From NCBI RefSeq assembly GCF_965249985.1, contig NZ_OZ252280.1: 64,000 nt of DNA; one strand, 5' to 3'. Positions 36,995-44,820 of this stretch are shown here, piece by piece (position 1 is the stretch's first letter; each line of letters begins with the position of its first letter). The notes under the pieces were generated by a model. It did no database searches. It was not told the DNA's origin and worked only from the letters and a program-made list of their open reading frames with translations. The position numbers were made by a program, and so were the translations under genes. This DNA comes from Algiphilus sp022763315. Lineage in GTDB: Bacteria; Pseudomonadota; Gammaproteobacteria; Nevskiales; Nevskiaceae.

Positions 36995-38929
36995 TTGAAC
37001 GACCTCGCTCGAAACCTGCTTCTCTGGGTGGTGATACTCGTCGTAATGATGAGTGTCTTTAATAGTTTCTCCGATCGCTCGCAGAGCGCGCCGGAACTGA
37101 ACTATTCCGAATTCCTGAGTCAGGTGAAGCAGGACAAGATCGAAAGCGTTGTCATCGAAGGCCAGGAAATCCGTGGCCAGATGCGCAACGGCCAGAGCTT
37201 CTCGACGACGAGTCCGGAGACGGACAACTCGGCGATGATCGGCACCTTGCTCGATAACAATGTGCGCATCACGGGTCAGAAGCCCGAAGGCACGCCGTTG
37301 TTGATGACGCTGCTGATCAATTCCTTCCCGATTCTGCTGCTGATCGCGGTCTGGATCTACTTCATGCGGCAGATGCAGGGCGGTGGCGGCGGCCGCGGCG
37401 CCATGAGTTTTGGCAAGTCCAAGGCGCGCATGATGGCGGCCGACCAGATCAAGATCACTTTCAACGACGTCGCCGGGGTTGAAGAGGCGAAGCAGGAAGT
37501 CGCTGAGCTGGTGGACTTTCTGCGCGATCCGAGCAAGTTCCAGCGTCTCGGTGGTCAGATCCCGCGTGGCGTGTTGATGGTGGGCTCGCCGGGTACCGGC
37601 AAAACCCTGCTTGCGCGCGCGATCGCCGGCGAGGCAGGAGTGCCCTTCTTCACCATATCGGGCTCGGATTTCGTCGAGATGTTTGTCGGTGTGGGCGCGT
37701 CGCGTGTGCGCGACATGTTCGAACAGGCCAAGAAGCAGGCGCCTTGCATCATCTTCATCGACGAGATCGATGCGGTGGGTCGCCAACGCGGCGCCGGCCT
37801 CGGCGGCGGTCACGACGAGCGCGAGCAGACGCTGAATCAGTTGCTCGTCGAAATGGACGGCTTTGAAGGCAACGAGGGCGTGATCGTCATCGCGGCCACC
37901 AACCGCCCGGACGTGCTCGATCCGGCGTTGCTGCGCCCCGGCCGCTTCGACCGCCAGGTGGTGGTGCCGCTGCCGGACGTGCGCGGTCGTGAGCAGATCC
38001 TGAAGGTGCACATGCGTGCGGTGCCGCTGGCGGAAAACGTGAAGCCGGAAGTCATTGCGCGTGCGACGCCGGGCTTCTCGGGTGCGGATCTGCACAACCT
38101 CGTCAATGAGGCCGCGCTGTTCGCCGCGCGTGCCAGCAAGCGCCTGGTCGACCATGATGACTTCGAGCGCGCTAAGGACAAGATCATGATGGGCGCCGAG
38201 CGGCGCTCCATGGTGATGTCCGACGCGGAAAAGCGCCTGACTGCTTACCATGAAGCCGGACACGCCATTGTTGGCCTGTCGGTGCCGGATCACGATCCGG
38301 TGTACAAGGTCACCATCATCCCGCGTGGCCGTGCGCTGGGCGTGACGCAGTTCCTGCCCGAAGAGGACCGCTACAGCTTCACCAAGCAGCGCCTCAACAG
38401 TCAGATCTGCTCCCTGTTTGGTGGCCGCATTGCCGAGCAGATGATTTTCGGCGACGAGCACGTGACCACGGGCGCCTCCAACGACATCGAGCGGGCGACC
38501 GAGATTGCCCGCAACATGGTCACCAAGTGGGGCCTCTCCGAAAAGCTCGGTCCGCTGACCTACTCGGAAAACGAGGGCGAGGTTTTCCTCGGCAAGTCGA
38601 TGCAGCAGCAGAAGCATGTGTCGGACGAGACGGCCCACGCCATCGATCGTGAGATCCGCGAGATCATCGATAGCAACTATGCGCGGTCGAAGACGATCCT
38701 GGAGCAGCACGAGGACAAGCTACACATCATGGCCGAGGCGCTGCTCAAGTACGAGACCATCGACAGCGGGCAGATCGCGCGCATCATGCGTGGTGAGCCC
38801 GCCGGCACGCCGGAAAACTGGGACGACGGCAGCAAGGACAGCACGCCGCCCAGTGGCCCGACGGCGCCTGCCACGCCCCAGGCCGATGATGGCGAAGCGC
38901 CGGGTGGCGCGGTGAACCCCGCCAGCTGA
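36995..38929 (+). CDS. ftsH: ATP-dependent zinc metalloprotease FtsH
   Basis: A 644-residue FtsH. Two N-terminal transmembrane segments flank a periplasmic domain, then an AAA module with Walker A GSPGTGKT (197-204) and the SRH, and the zinc site HEAGH (419-423) with the distal Asp in the protease domain. It degrades membrane and regulatory proteins such as sigma-32 and LpxC. The start is TTG 36995 with GAGGG seven bases upstream; the deduced Met-Asn-Asp-Leu-Ala-Arg-Asn start aligns with the E. coli start. Earlier in-frame starts lie inside rlmE. Confidence 0.97.
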   Translation: MNDLARNLLLWVVILVVMMSVFNSFSDRSQSAPELNYSEFLSQVKQDKIESVVIEGQEIRGQMRNGQSFSTTSPETDNSAMIGTLLDNNVRITGQKPEGTPLLMTLLINSFPILLLIAVWIYFMRQMQGGGGGRGAMSFGKSKARMMAADQIKITFNDVAGVEEAKQEVAELVDFLRDPSKFQRLGGQIPRGVLMVGSPGTGKTLLARAIAGEAGVPFFTISGSDFVEMFVGVGASRVRDMFEQAKKQAPCIIFIDEIDAVGRQRGAGLGGGHDEREQTLNQLLVEMDGFEGNEGVIVIAATNRPDVLDPALLRPGRFDRQVVVPLPDVRGREQILKVHMRAVPLAENVKPEVIARATPGFSGADLHNLVNEAALFAARASKRLVDHDDFERAKDKIMMGAERRSMVMSDAEKRLTAYHEAGHAIVGLSVPDHDPVYKVTIIPRGRALGVTQFLPEEDRYSFTKQRLNSQICSLFGGRIAEQMIFGDEHVTTGASNDIERATEIARNMVTKWGLSEKLGPLTYSENEGEVFLGKSMQQQKHVSDETAHAIDREIREIIDSNYARSKTILEQHEDKLHIMAEALLKYETIDSGQIARIMRGEPAGTPENWDDGSKDSTPPSGPTAPATPQADDGEAPGGAVNPAS

Positions 38930-38947
38930 TTGCGTCTTCGGTGAATG

Positions 38948-38977
38948 AGCGCCGGGCAATGCCCGGCGCTTTACTTT
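38948..38977 (+). terminator. Terminator after ftsH
   Basis: AGCGCCGGGC (38948-38957), loop AAT, GCCCGGCGCT (38961-38970), then TTACTTT. The stem is strong and the U-run moderate. folP starts 16 bases after it, so leakiness may feed the folP-glmM operon. Confidence 0.75.
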
Positions 38978-38992
38978 GAGAGGTCGGCTGAC

Positions 38993-39862
38993 GTGCTTCC
39001 TCACGACTGGTTCGCGGACGGTACCGCCGTCATGGGAGTGCTCAATGTCACTCCCGATTCCTTCTCCGACGGTGGTCGTTTCCTCGATGCCCGGCAGGCC
39101 ATCGAGCGCGCCTGCCAAATGGTGGAGGACGGTGCCCGCATCATTGACATCGGCGGTGAGTCCACCCGTCCCGGTGCAACACCCGTGCCGCTGGAGGAAG
39201 AGCGGGCGCGGGTGCTGCCCGTGTTGCGCGCCCTGCGTCAGGCCTTGCCTCGGGTCGTGCTCTCGGTCGATACGATGAAACCGGAACTGATGCGGGAGGC
39301 GGCGGATGCCGGTGCCGACCTGCTCAACGACGTCAACGGGCTGCGCGCGCCCGGCGCTGTCGAAGCAGCGCGCGACAGCGGCTGCGCGGTATGCCTGATG
39401 CATATGCAGGGCGATCCGCAGACCATGCAGCAGGCGCCTGCGTACGAGAACGTAGTGGATGAGGTGGCGGATTGGCTGCGCGCGCGTCTCGAGGTCTGCG
39501 CCGCTGCCGGCATCGATCGCAACCGGATTCTGGTCGATCCGGGCATCGGCTTCGGGAAGCAGCTGGCACACAATCTATCGCTGTTGGCGCATATCGAGCG
39601 CTTTCAGGCGCTCGCCGCCGGAGTGCTGATTGGCGCGTCTCGCAAGTCCATGTACGGTCAGTTGCTCGACCTGCCGGTGGAGGAACGGCTGGCGCCGGGT
39701 CTGGCGGTAGCGGCGGTGGCCGCCTGGCAGGGCGCCGCCATCATCCGCACCCATGATGTGCGAGAGACGGTGCACGCCGTCGCCACGGCGCAGGCGCTGC
39801 GCCAGGCGCGACTGGGCGATAATGGTGGCCGCGTCGGATCCCGGCAGACAGGAGAGGCATGA
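38993..39862 (+). CDS. folP: Dihydropteroate synthase
   Basis: A 289-residue DHPS. VMGVLNVTPDSFSDGGRF and IIDIGGESTRPGA are the pterin-binding signatures, and ILVDPGIGFGK and GASRKS complete the active site. It joins pterin pyrophosphate and p-aminobenzoate in folate synthesis and is the sulfonamide target. GTG 38993 has GAGAGG upstream and gives the family length. The stop overlaps the glmM ATG as ATGA. Confidence 0.96.
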   Translation: MLPHDWFADGTAVMGVLNVTPDSFSDGGRFLDARQAIERACQMVEDGARIIDIGGESTRPGATPVPLEEERARVLPVLRALRQALPRVVLSVDTMKPELMREAADAGADLLNDVNGLRAPGAVEAARDSGCAVCLMHMQGDPQTMQQAPAYENVVDEVADWLRARLEVCAAAGIDRNRILVDPGIGFGKQLAHNLSLLAHIERFQALAAGVLIGASRKSMYGQLLDLPVEERLAPGLAVAAVAAWQGAAIIRTHDVRETVHAVATAQALRQARLGDNGGRVGSRQTGEA

Positions 39863-41202
39863 GCAGACGCTATTTCGGCACCGATGGGGTGCGCGCACGA
39901 GTGGGCGAGGGCGCCATGACACCTGACTTCGTCATGCGACTCGGCTGGGCCGCTGGCCGCGTATTGGGCAATGGCAACCGCGCACCCGTGCTGATTGGCA
40001 AGGACACACGGCGCTCGGGCTATCTGTTCGAATCGGCGCTGGAAGCGGGCTTTGCCGCGGCGGGGGTGGATGTCGCCCTGCTGGGGCCGCTGCCAACACC
40101 CGGCGTTGCCTATTTGACGCGTGCGCTGGGCGCAGCCGCGGGCGTGGTGATCTCCGCGTCGCATAATCCGCACGAGGACAATGGGGTGAAGTTCTTCTCG
40201 GCAGCGGGCGATAAACTCAACGATGAGATCGAAAGCGCGATCGAGGCGATGGTCGATCAGCCGCTGGTCTGCGTCGAGCCGGCAAAGGTAGGTGCGGCCC
40301 AGCGCGTGAGCGACGCCCAGGCGCGTTATGCCGATTTCTGCACGGAAAGCTACGTCGGGCCTTCGCTGCACGGTCTGCAAGTGGTGCTGGACTGCGCCAA
40401 CGGTGCGGCGTACCAAGTGGCGCCTCAGGTGCTGGCGCGACTGGGTGTCCGCCTTTCCACCATCGGTGTGGCGCCGGATGGCTTCAATATCAATCTGCGC
40501 TGTGGCTCGACCCATCTCGAAGCCTTGCAGGAGCGCGTGGTCAGCGCCGGCGCGGACCTTGGCATCGCACTCGATGGCGATGGTGACCGCTGCCTGATGG
40601 TCGATGACAAGGGGCAGCTGGTCGATGGCGACCAGATGCTCTTCCTGCTTGCCCGTCATCGCCAGATGGCGAAGACGCTGCGTGGTCCTGTTGTGGGCAC
40701 GCTGATGAGCAATCTGGCGCTGGAGCAGGCGCTTGGCGCCCTCGGCATTGCATTCCACCGCGCCAAAGTGGGAGATCGCTACGTCCTTGAACGCTTGCAA
40801 AGCGAGGGCGGCGAACTGGGCGGGGAGAACTCAGGGCACCTTCTTTGCCTGGACAAGAACACCACCGGCGACGGCTTGATTTCGGCGCTGCAGTTGCTCG
40901 AGGTTGTGCGCCGCAGCGGCAGGCGCCTGTCGCAGCTGGCTGCCGATATTCCGCTCTACCCCCAGGTCATGGTCAATATCCGGGCCGCTTCGGATGCCGC
41001 GGCGCTTTGCGAGGACGCGCTGGTGCGCCAGGCTGTGTCCGAAGCCGAGGCCGCACTCGGAAATAGTGGCCGTGTGTTGCTGCGGCCATCCGGAACGGAA
41101 CCGCTTATTCGCGTCATGGTGGAAGCGCAGGATGCCGCAAAGGCCCGGATGCAGGCCGATCACATTGCCGCCGCCGTGCGCCAGCAGGCACAGGCGGCTT
41201 AA
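39859..41202 (+). CDS. glmM: Phosphoglucosamine mutase
   Basis: A 447-residue alpha-phosphohexomutase. The start is YFGTDGVRA, the phosphoserine loop is SASHNPHEDNG with Ser101, the metal loop is DGDGDR near residue 240, and the C-terminus has RPSGTEPLIRVMVEA. It converts glucosamine 6-phosphate to glucosamine 1-phosphate for peptidoglycan and LPS. Activation needs phosphorylation of the Ser. It is coupled to folP. Confidence 0.98.
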   Translation: MSRRYFGTDGVRARVGEGAMTPDFVMRLGWAAGRVLGNGNRAPVLIGKDTRRSGYLFESALEAGFAAAGVDVALLGPLPTPGVAYLTRALGAAAGVVISASHNPHEDNGVKFFSAAGDKLNDEIESAIEAMVDQPLVCVEPAKVGAAQRVSDAQARYADFCTESYVGPSLHGLQVVLDCANGAAYQVAPQVLARLGVRLSTIGVAPDGFNINLRCGSTHLEALQERVVSAGADLGIALDGDGDRCLMVDDKGQLVDGDQMLFLLARHRQMAKTLRGPVVGTLMSNLALEQALGALGIAFHRAKVGDRYVLERLQSEGGELGGENSGHLLCLDKNTTGDGLISALQLLEVVRRSGRRLSQLAADIPLYPQVMVNIRAASDAAALCEDALVRQAVSEAEAALGNSGRVLLRPSGTEPLIRVMVEAQDAAKARMQADHIAAAVRQQAQAA

Positions 41203-41245
41203 CCGCGCGCAACGCGCGTGACATCACGCAGATCAGGGAGTCGTC

Positions 41246-42013
41246 ATGCCAAGAACACCACTTGTGGCCGCCAATTGGAAAATGCACACCACGCACGAAG
41301 AGGCGGATCGTCTGGCGCGGGAGATCGCCGCCGGAGCCGCTGCGGTGCAGGATGTGGATGTGGTGGTGTGTCCGCCCTCCTGCTATCTGATGCCTGTGGG
41401 CGCAGCGCTGGCTGAGCGGAAGGGCGGTGCATTGGGATCGCAGGATGTCTCCGAAATCGTGGGCACGGGCGCCCACACCGGGGATATCAGCGGCGCTATG
41501 GTGCGGGACTGTGGTGGCACGTACGCCATCGTGGGGCATTCCGAGCGTCGTGCGACGCGGGGCGAAGACGATGCTTGTGTAGCACGGAAATTCGAGGCTG
41601 CACAGGCTGCGGGGCTGATCCCCATTCTCTGTGTGGGCGAGACGCTGGAGGAGCGTGACGGTGGCGAAACCGACGCGGTGCTCGCGCGCCAGCTCGGCGC
41701 GGTGCTGGAACAGGTGGGGATTGCGGCCTTTGCGACCGCCGTGTTGGCCTACGAGCCGGTGTGGGCCATTGGGACCGGGCGCAGCGCGAGTCCAGAGCAG
41801 GCGCAGGCCGCGCACGCACGGCTGCGCGCGACATTGGCTGCATCGGATGCTAAGATCGCGGATTCCGTGCGGATTCTCTACGGAGGCAGTGTCAAAGCTG
41901 ACAATGCCGCCGAGTTATTCGCACAAGACGATGTGGACGGCGGTCTGATTGGCGGTGCCTCGCTGAAGGCGGAACAATTCAATGCCATCGTAAAAGCTGC
42001 CGGTAACCACTAG
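41246..42013 (+). CDS. tpiA: Triosephosphate isomerase
   Basis: A 255-residue TIM barrel. AANWKMH holds the Asn and Lys, GHSERR the catalytic His, AYEPVWAIGTG the catalytic Glu with the flexible loop, and ILYGGSVKADNA the phosphate-binding loop. It interconverts dihydroxyacetone phosphate and glyceraldehyde 3-phosphate. ATG 41246 is preceded by GGGAG. It lies between glmM and secG as in Pseudomonas. Confidence 0.98.
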   Translation: MPRTPLVAANWKMHTTHEEADRLAREIAAGAAAVQDVDVVVCPPSCYLMPVGAALAERKGGALGSQDVSEIVGTGAHTGDISGAMVRDCGGTYAIVGHSERRATRGEDDACVARKFEAAQAAGLIPILCVGETLEERDGGETDAVLARQLGAVLEQVGIAAFATAVLAYEPVWAIGTGRSASPEQAQAAHARLRATLAASDAKIADSVRILYGGSVKADNAAELFAQDDVDGGLIGGASLKAEQFNAIVKAAGNH

Positions 42014-42049
42014 CTTCTTCATCCGCCTTTCGAACACCACGGAATTTTC

Positions 42050-42430
42050 ATGTACACGGCTCTGGTCGCAATCCAGGTTCTGGTTTCCCTGGCTCTCATC
42101 GCATTTGTTCTTCTGCAGCAGGGCAAAGGCGCCGACGCGGGCGCCGCCTTTGGCGCCGGTGCGTCGGGCACCGTTTTCGGCGCGCGGGGCTCCGCCAATT
42201 TCTTCTCGCGCGCCACCGCGGTCTGCGCCGTGCTCTTCATGACCATCAGTCTGGCGCTGGCCTATCTGGTCAATGATATGGCGCAGGCGGATGCCGACAG
42301 CGTCGTCGAGCGGATGGCCGACGAGCCGGATGCCGAGCGAAGCGGCATGCCGGCAGTGCCCGAAGACGAAGCCCCCGTTTCGGGCGGCGTGGACGAGGGC
42401 GAGGGTGCGCGCCCGAGCATTCCAGAATAA
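42050..42430 (+). CDS. secG: Preprotein translocase subunit SecG
   Basis: A 126-residue SecG with two transmembrane segments (residues ~4-22 and ~55-78) around the conserved loop LLQQGKGADAGAAFGAGASGTVFGARGSANFFSR. It assists SecYEG translocation. The C-terminal tail of ~45 residues is acidic and Pro/Glu-rich, a common variable feature. Two tRNA genes follow, as in E. coli. Confidence 0.96.
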   Translation: MYTALVAIQVLVSLALIAFVLLQQGKGADAGAAFGAGASGTVFGARGSANFFSRATAVCAVLFMTISLALAYLVNDMAQADADSVVERMADEPDAERSGMPAVPEDEAPVSGGVDEGEGARPSIPE

Positions 42431-42434
42431 GGGC

Positions 42435-42463
42435 TGGCGCTTGCGGGAAGTCGCCGCTACAAT
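42435..42463 (+). promoter_or_regulatory. Promoter for tRNA-Leu
   Basis: -10 TACAAT (42458-42463), GC-rich discriminator (GCGCGACC) before the tRNA 5' end, and a weak -35 TGGCGC (42435-42440) 17 bases upstream. The discriminator suits stringent control. Confidence 0.5.
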
Positions 42464-42473
42464 GCGCGACCCC

Positions 42474-42560
42474 GCCGACGTGGTGGAATTGGTAGACACG
42501 CTATCTTGAGGGGGTAGTGGGCGAAAGCCCGTGTGAGTTCGAGTCTCACCGTCGGCACCA
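42474..42560 (+). tRNA. leuU: tRNA-Leu, anticodon GAG
   Basis: An 87-nt class II tRNA very close to E. coli tRNA-Leu(GAG). Acceptor GCCGACG pairs with CGTCGGC, the D arm is GGAATTGGTAGACACGC-like, and the anticodon stem CTATC/GGTAG holds the loop TTGAGGG. The long variable arm is GTGGGCGAAAGCCCGT, the T loop is TTCGAGT and CCA is encoded. It decodes CTC/CTT. Confidence 0.97.
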
Positions 42561-42618
42561 GCGTGGTTCACCGTGGCATGACGAGCACGGCCCGGTGAGC
42601 AGGAAAATGCCAGGGGGC

Positions 42619-42647
42619 TTCATCTGAAGCGGCAGTTTCGTTACAAT
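42619..42647 (+). promoter_or_regulatory. Promoter for tRNA-fMet
   Basis: -10 TACAAT (42642-42647) and a weak -35 TTCATC (42619-42624), 17-base spacer. It gives a start close to the tRNA 5' end, so initiator tRNA and the following operon can be expressed apart from tRNA-Leu. Confidence 0.45.
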
Positions 42648-42659
42648 GTGTGAATCCGG

Positions 42660-42736
42660 TGCGGGGTGGAGCAGTCTGGCAGCTCGTCGGGCTCATAACC
42701 CGAAGGTCGCAGGTTCGAATCCTGCCCCCGCTACCA
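42660..42736 (+). tRNA. metY: Initiator tRNA-fMet (CAT), 1-72 mismatch is U-U
   Basis: A 77-nt initiator tRNA. Anticodon CAT is set in CTCATAA with three consecutive G-C pairs (GGG/CCC) in the anticodon stem, the hallmark of initiation. Acceptor bases 1 and 72 do not pair, as required for formylation, but here they are U1 (42660) and U72 (42732) rather than C1-A72. The T loop is TTCGAAT and CCA is encoded. It heads the rimP-nusA-infB operon, as metY does in E. coli. Confidence 0.95.
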
Positions 42737-42751
42737 ACTTTCGAATTGACG

Positions 42752-42778
42752 AAAGGCCCCGGTTCTCGGGGCCTTTTT
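42752..42778 (+). terminator. Terminator/attenuator between tRNA-fMet and rimP
   Basis: AAAGGCCCCG (42752-42761), loop GTTCT, CGGGGCCTTT (42767-42776), then TT. It is a strong intrinsic terminator only 14 bases before the rimP ATG, so readthrough or antitermination must feed the operon. Confidence 0.8.
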
Positions 42779-42791
42779 GTTCCTGGCGATC

Positions 42792-43250
42792 ATGAACGGA
42801 AAGGATGTGCAACTGGCCGAATTGCTCGAACCGACGGTAGAAGCCGCGGGTTTCGAGCTGGTGCACGTCGAATTTGTTTCCGGCAGCAACGCCGTCCTCC
42901 GGCTCTATATCGATTCGCCCGGCGGCATTGAAATTGCCGATTGCGAAGCGGTCAGTCGCGACGTGTCGGCGCTGCTGGACGTGGAGGATCCGCTGCCAGG
43001 CGCCTATCAGCTGGAAGTGTCTTCTCCTGGATTGGACCGCCCGTTGACCAAGGCGGAGCATTTCGAGCGCTTCCTCGGCGAGGACATCAGGATCTGGTTG
43101 CGCGAGGCCTGCGAAGGGCGGCGCAAGTTCAAGGGGCGCTTGTCGGCCTTCGCCGGCGGGACGCTCACCCTCGATTGCGACGACATCCAGCTGGAAGTTC
43201 AGCTGGAGGACATCGAACAGGCACGTCTTGTGCCGCAATACTCACTCTAA
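42792..43250 (+). CDS. rimP: Ribosome maturation factor RimP
   Basis: A 152-residue RimP. YIDSPGGIEIADCEAVSRDVSALLD and SSPGLDRPLTKAEHFERF are the family core. It helps 30S assembly, acting on the S12/S19 region. I chose ATG 42792. A strong terminator lies just upstream. nusA follows after 24 bases. Confidence 0.97.
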   Translation: MNGKDVQLAELLEPTVEAAGFELVHVEFVSGSNAVLRLYIDSPGGIEIADCEAVSRDVSALLDVEDPLPGAYQLEVSSPGLDRPLTKAEHFERFLGEDIRIWLREACEGRRKFKGRLSAFAGGTLTLDCDDIQLEVQLEDIEQARLVPQYSL

Positions 43251-43274
43251 GGCTGCTGACGGAACGTTGCTGGC

Positions 43275-44762
43275 ATGAACAAGAATGGCAAGAACGTACT
43301 CACCGTTGTCGACGTCGTCTCGAACGAGAAGAACGTCGAGCGCGAGATCATCTTTCAGGCCATCGAGGCGGCGCTCGCTTCGGCAACCAAGAAGCGCTAT
43401 CCCGACGACATTGACGTCCGGGTGACCATCGATCGCCAGACCGGAGAGTACGAAACCTACCGCCGCTGGATGGTGGTGGATGACGAGGATCCCGAATTCG
43501 AATCTCCGGTCCGACAGACGCTGTACTCGCGTGCCGTCGCGGACCACCCGGAGATTCAGGTCGGCGACTATGTGGAAGCGCAGCTCGAGAACGAGGAGTT
43601 CGGACGTATCGCCGCTCAGGCAGCGAAGCAGGTCATCGTGCAGAAGGTTCGCGAAGCCGAGCGCGCCCAGGTGGTCGAGGCTTACGAGGAGCGTGTCGGC
43701 GAACTGATCACCGGTGTGGTTAAGCGTATGGAGCGCGGCGCCGTGATCGTGGACCTGGGCGGCATCACCGAAGCCATCATCCCGCGGGATCACCTCATCC
43801 CGCGTGAGCCGTTGCGCGTGGGCGATCGTGTGCGTGGCTATCTCTACGAAGTCAGCCCGCAGCAGCGCGGCCCGCAGCTCTTCCTGTCGCGGACGGCGCC
43901 AGAATTCCTGCTTGAATTGTTCAAGCTGGAAGTGCCGGAGATCGCGCAGGGCCTCATCGAGCTGCGCGGCGCGGCGCGCGATCCCGGTCTGCGCGCGAAG
44001 ATAGCCGTGCAGGCCAAGGACAAGCGCATTGACCCGGTGGGCGCCTGCGTCGGTATGCGCGGTTCGCGTGTGCAGAGCGTATCCAACGAGCTGGCGGGCG
44101 AGCGCGTCGATATCGTGCCGTGGGATGACAACGTCGCGCAGTTCGTCATCAATGCGATGGCGCCGGCCGAGGTCGAGTCGATCGTGGTCGACGAGGATGC
44201 GCGCTCCATGATCATCGCGGTCGACGAGGAACGTCTGGCGCAGGCCATCGGCCGCGGCGGTCAGAACGTTCGTCTTGCCTCCGAGTTGACGGGGTGGACG
44301 CTCAACGTGATGACCTCGGAGCAGGCGGCAGCCAAGACCGAGGAAGAGAACACGGCGCTCCGCAACATGTTCATGGAGTCGCTGGGTGTGGACGAGGAAG
44401 TGGCCGACATCCTGGTCCAGGAAGGCTTCACCAGCCTGGAAGAAATTGCCTACGTGCCGGAGCAGGAACTGATCGCGATCGAGGAATTCGACGAGGCCAT
44501 CGTCGAGGAGCTCCGTACCCGTGCGCGCGATGCGCTGCTTGCCAACGCCATTAGCGGCGGTGGAGACGGTCCAGCCGACGACCTTTTCGAGGTGGAGGGC
44601 ATGACCGACGAGCTGGCGCAGGCGCTGGCCGCCCAAGGCATCCGTACGCGCGATGATCTTGCGGATCTCGGCAGCGACGAACTGTCGGAACTTGTCGGCA
44701 TCGAAGAGGATGCCGCCGGAGAAATCATCATGGCCGCCCGCGCGCATTGGTTCGCCGAATAG
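43275..44762 (+). CDS. nusA: Transcription termination/antitermination protein NusA
   Basis: A 495-residue NusA with an N-terminal polymerase-binding domain, an S1 domain from ~135 (ITGVVKRMERGAVIVDLGG), KH1 and KH2 (DPVGACVGMRGSRVQSVSNEL and IGRGGQNVRLASELTGW), and two C-terminal acidic helix-hairpin-helix repeats (LVQEGFTSLEEIAYV and LAAQGIRTRDDLADL). It controls pausing, termination and rRNA antitermination. E. coli NusA has the same 495-residue length. Next is infB. Confidence 0.98.
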   Translation: MNKNGKNVLTVVDVVSNEKNVEREIIFQAIEAALASATKKRYPDDIDVRVTIDRQTGEYETYRRWMVVDDEDPEFESPVRQTLYSRAVADHPEIQVGDYVEAQLENEEFGRIAAQAAKQVIVQKVREAERAQVVEAYEERVGELITGVVKRMERGAVIVDLGGITEAIIPRDHLIPREPLRVGDRVRGYLYEVSPQQRGPQLFLSRTAPEFLLELFKLEVPEIAQGLIELRGAARDPGLRAKIAVQAKDKRIDPVGACVGMRGSRVQSVSNELAGERVDIVPWDDNVAQFVINAMAPAEVESIVVDEDARSMIIAVDEERLAQAIGRGGQNVRLASELTGWTLNVMTSEQAAAKTEEENTALRNMFMESLGVDEEVADILVQEGFTSLEEIAYVPEQELIAIEEFDEAIVEELRTRARDALLANAISGGGDGPADDLFEVEGMTDELAQALAAQGIRTRDDLADLGSDELSELVGIEEDAAGEIIMAARAHWFAE

Positions 44763-44820
44763 GTCAACCCCGCGACTGCCGCCAGCGCCCCCATTTGCAC
44801 CAGGACATCCCGACAACATC

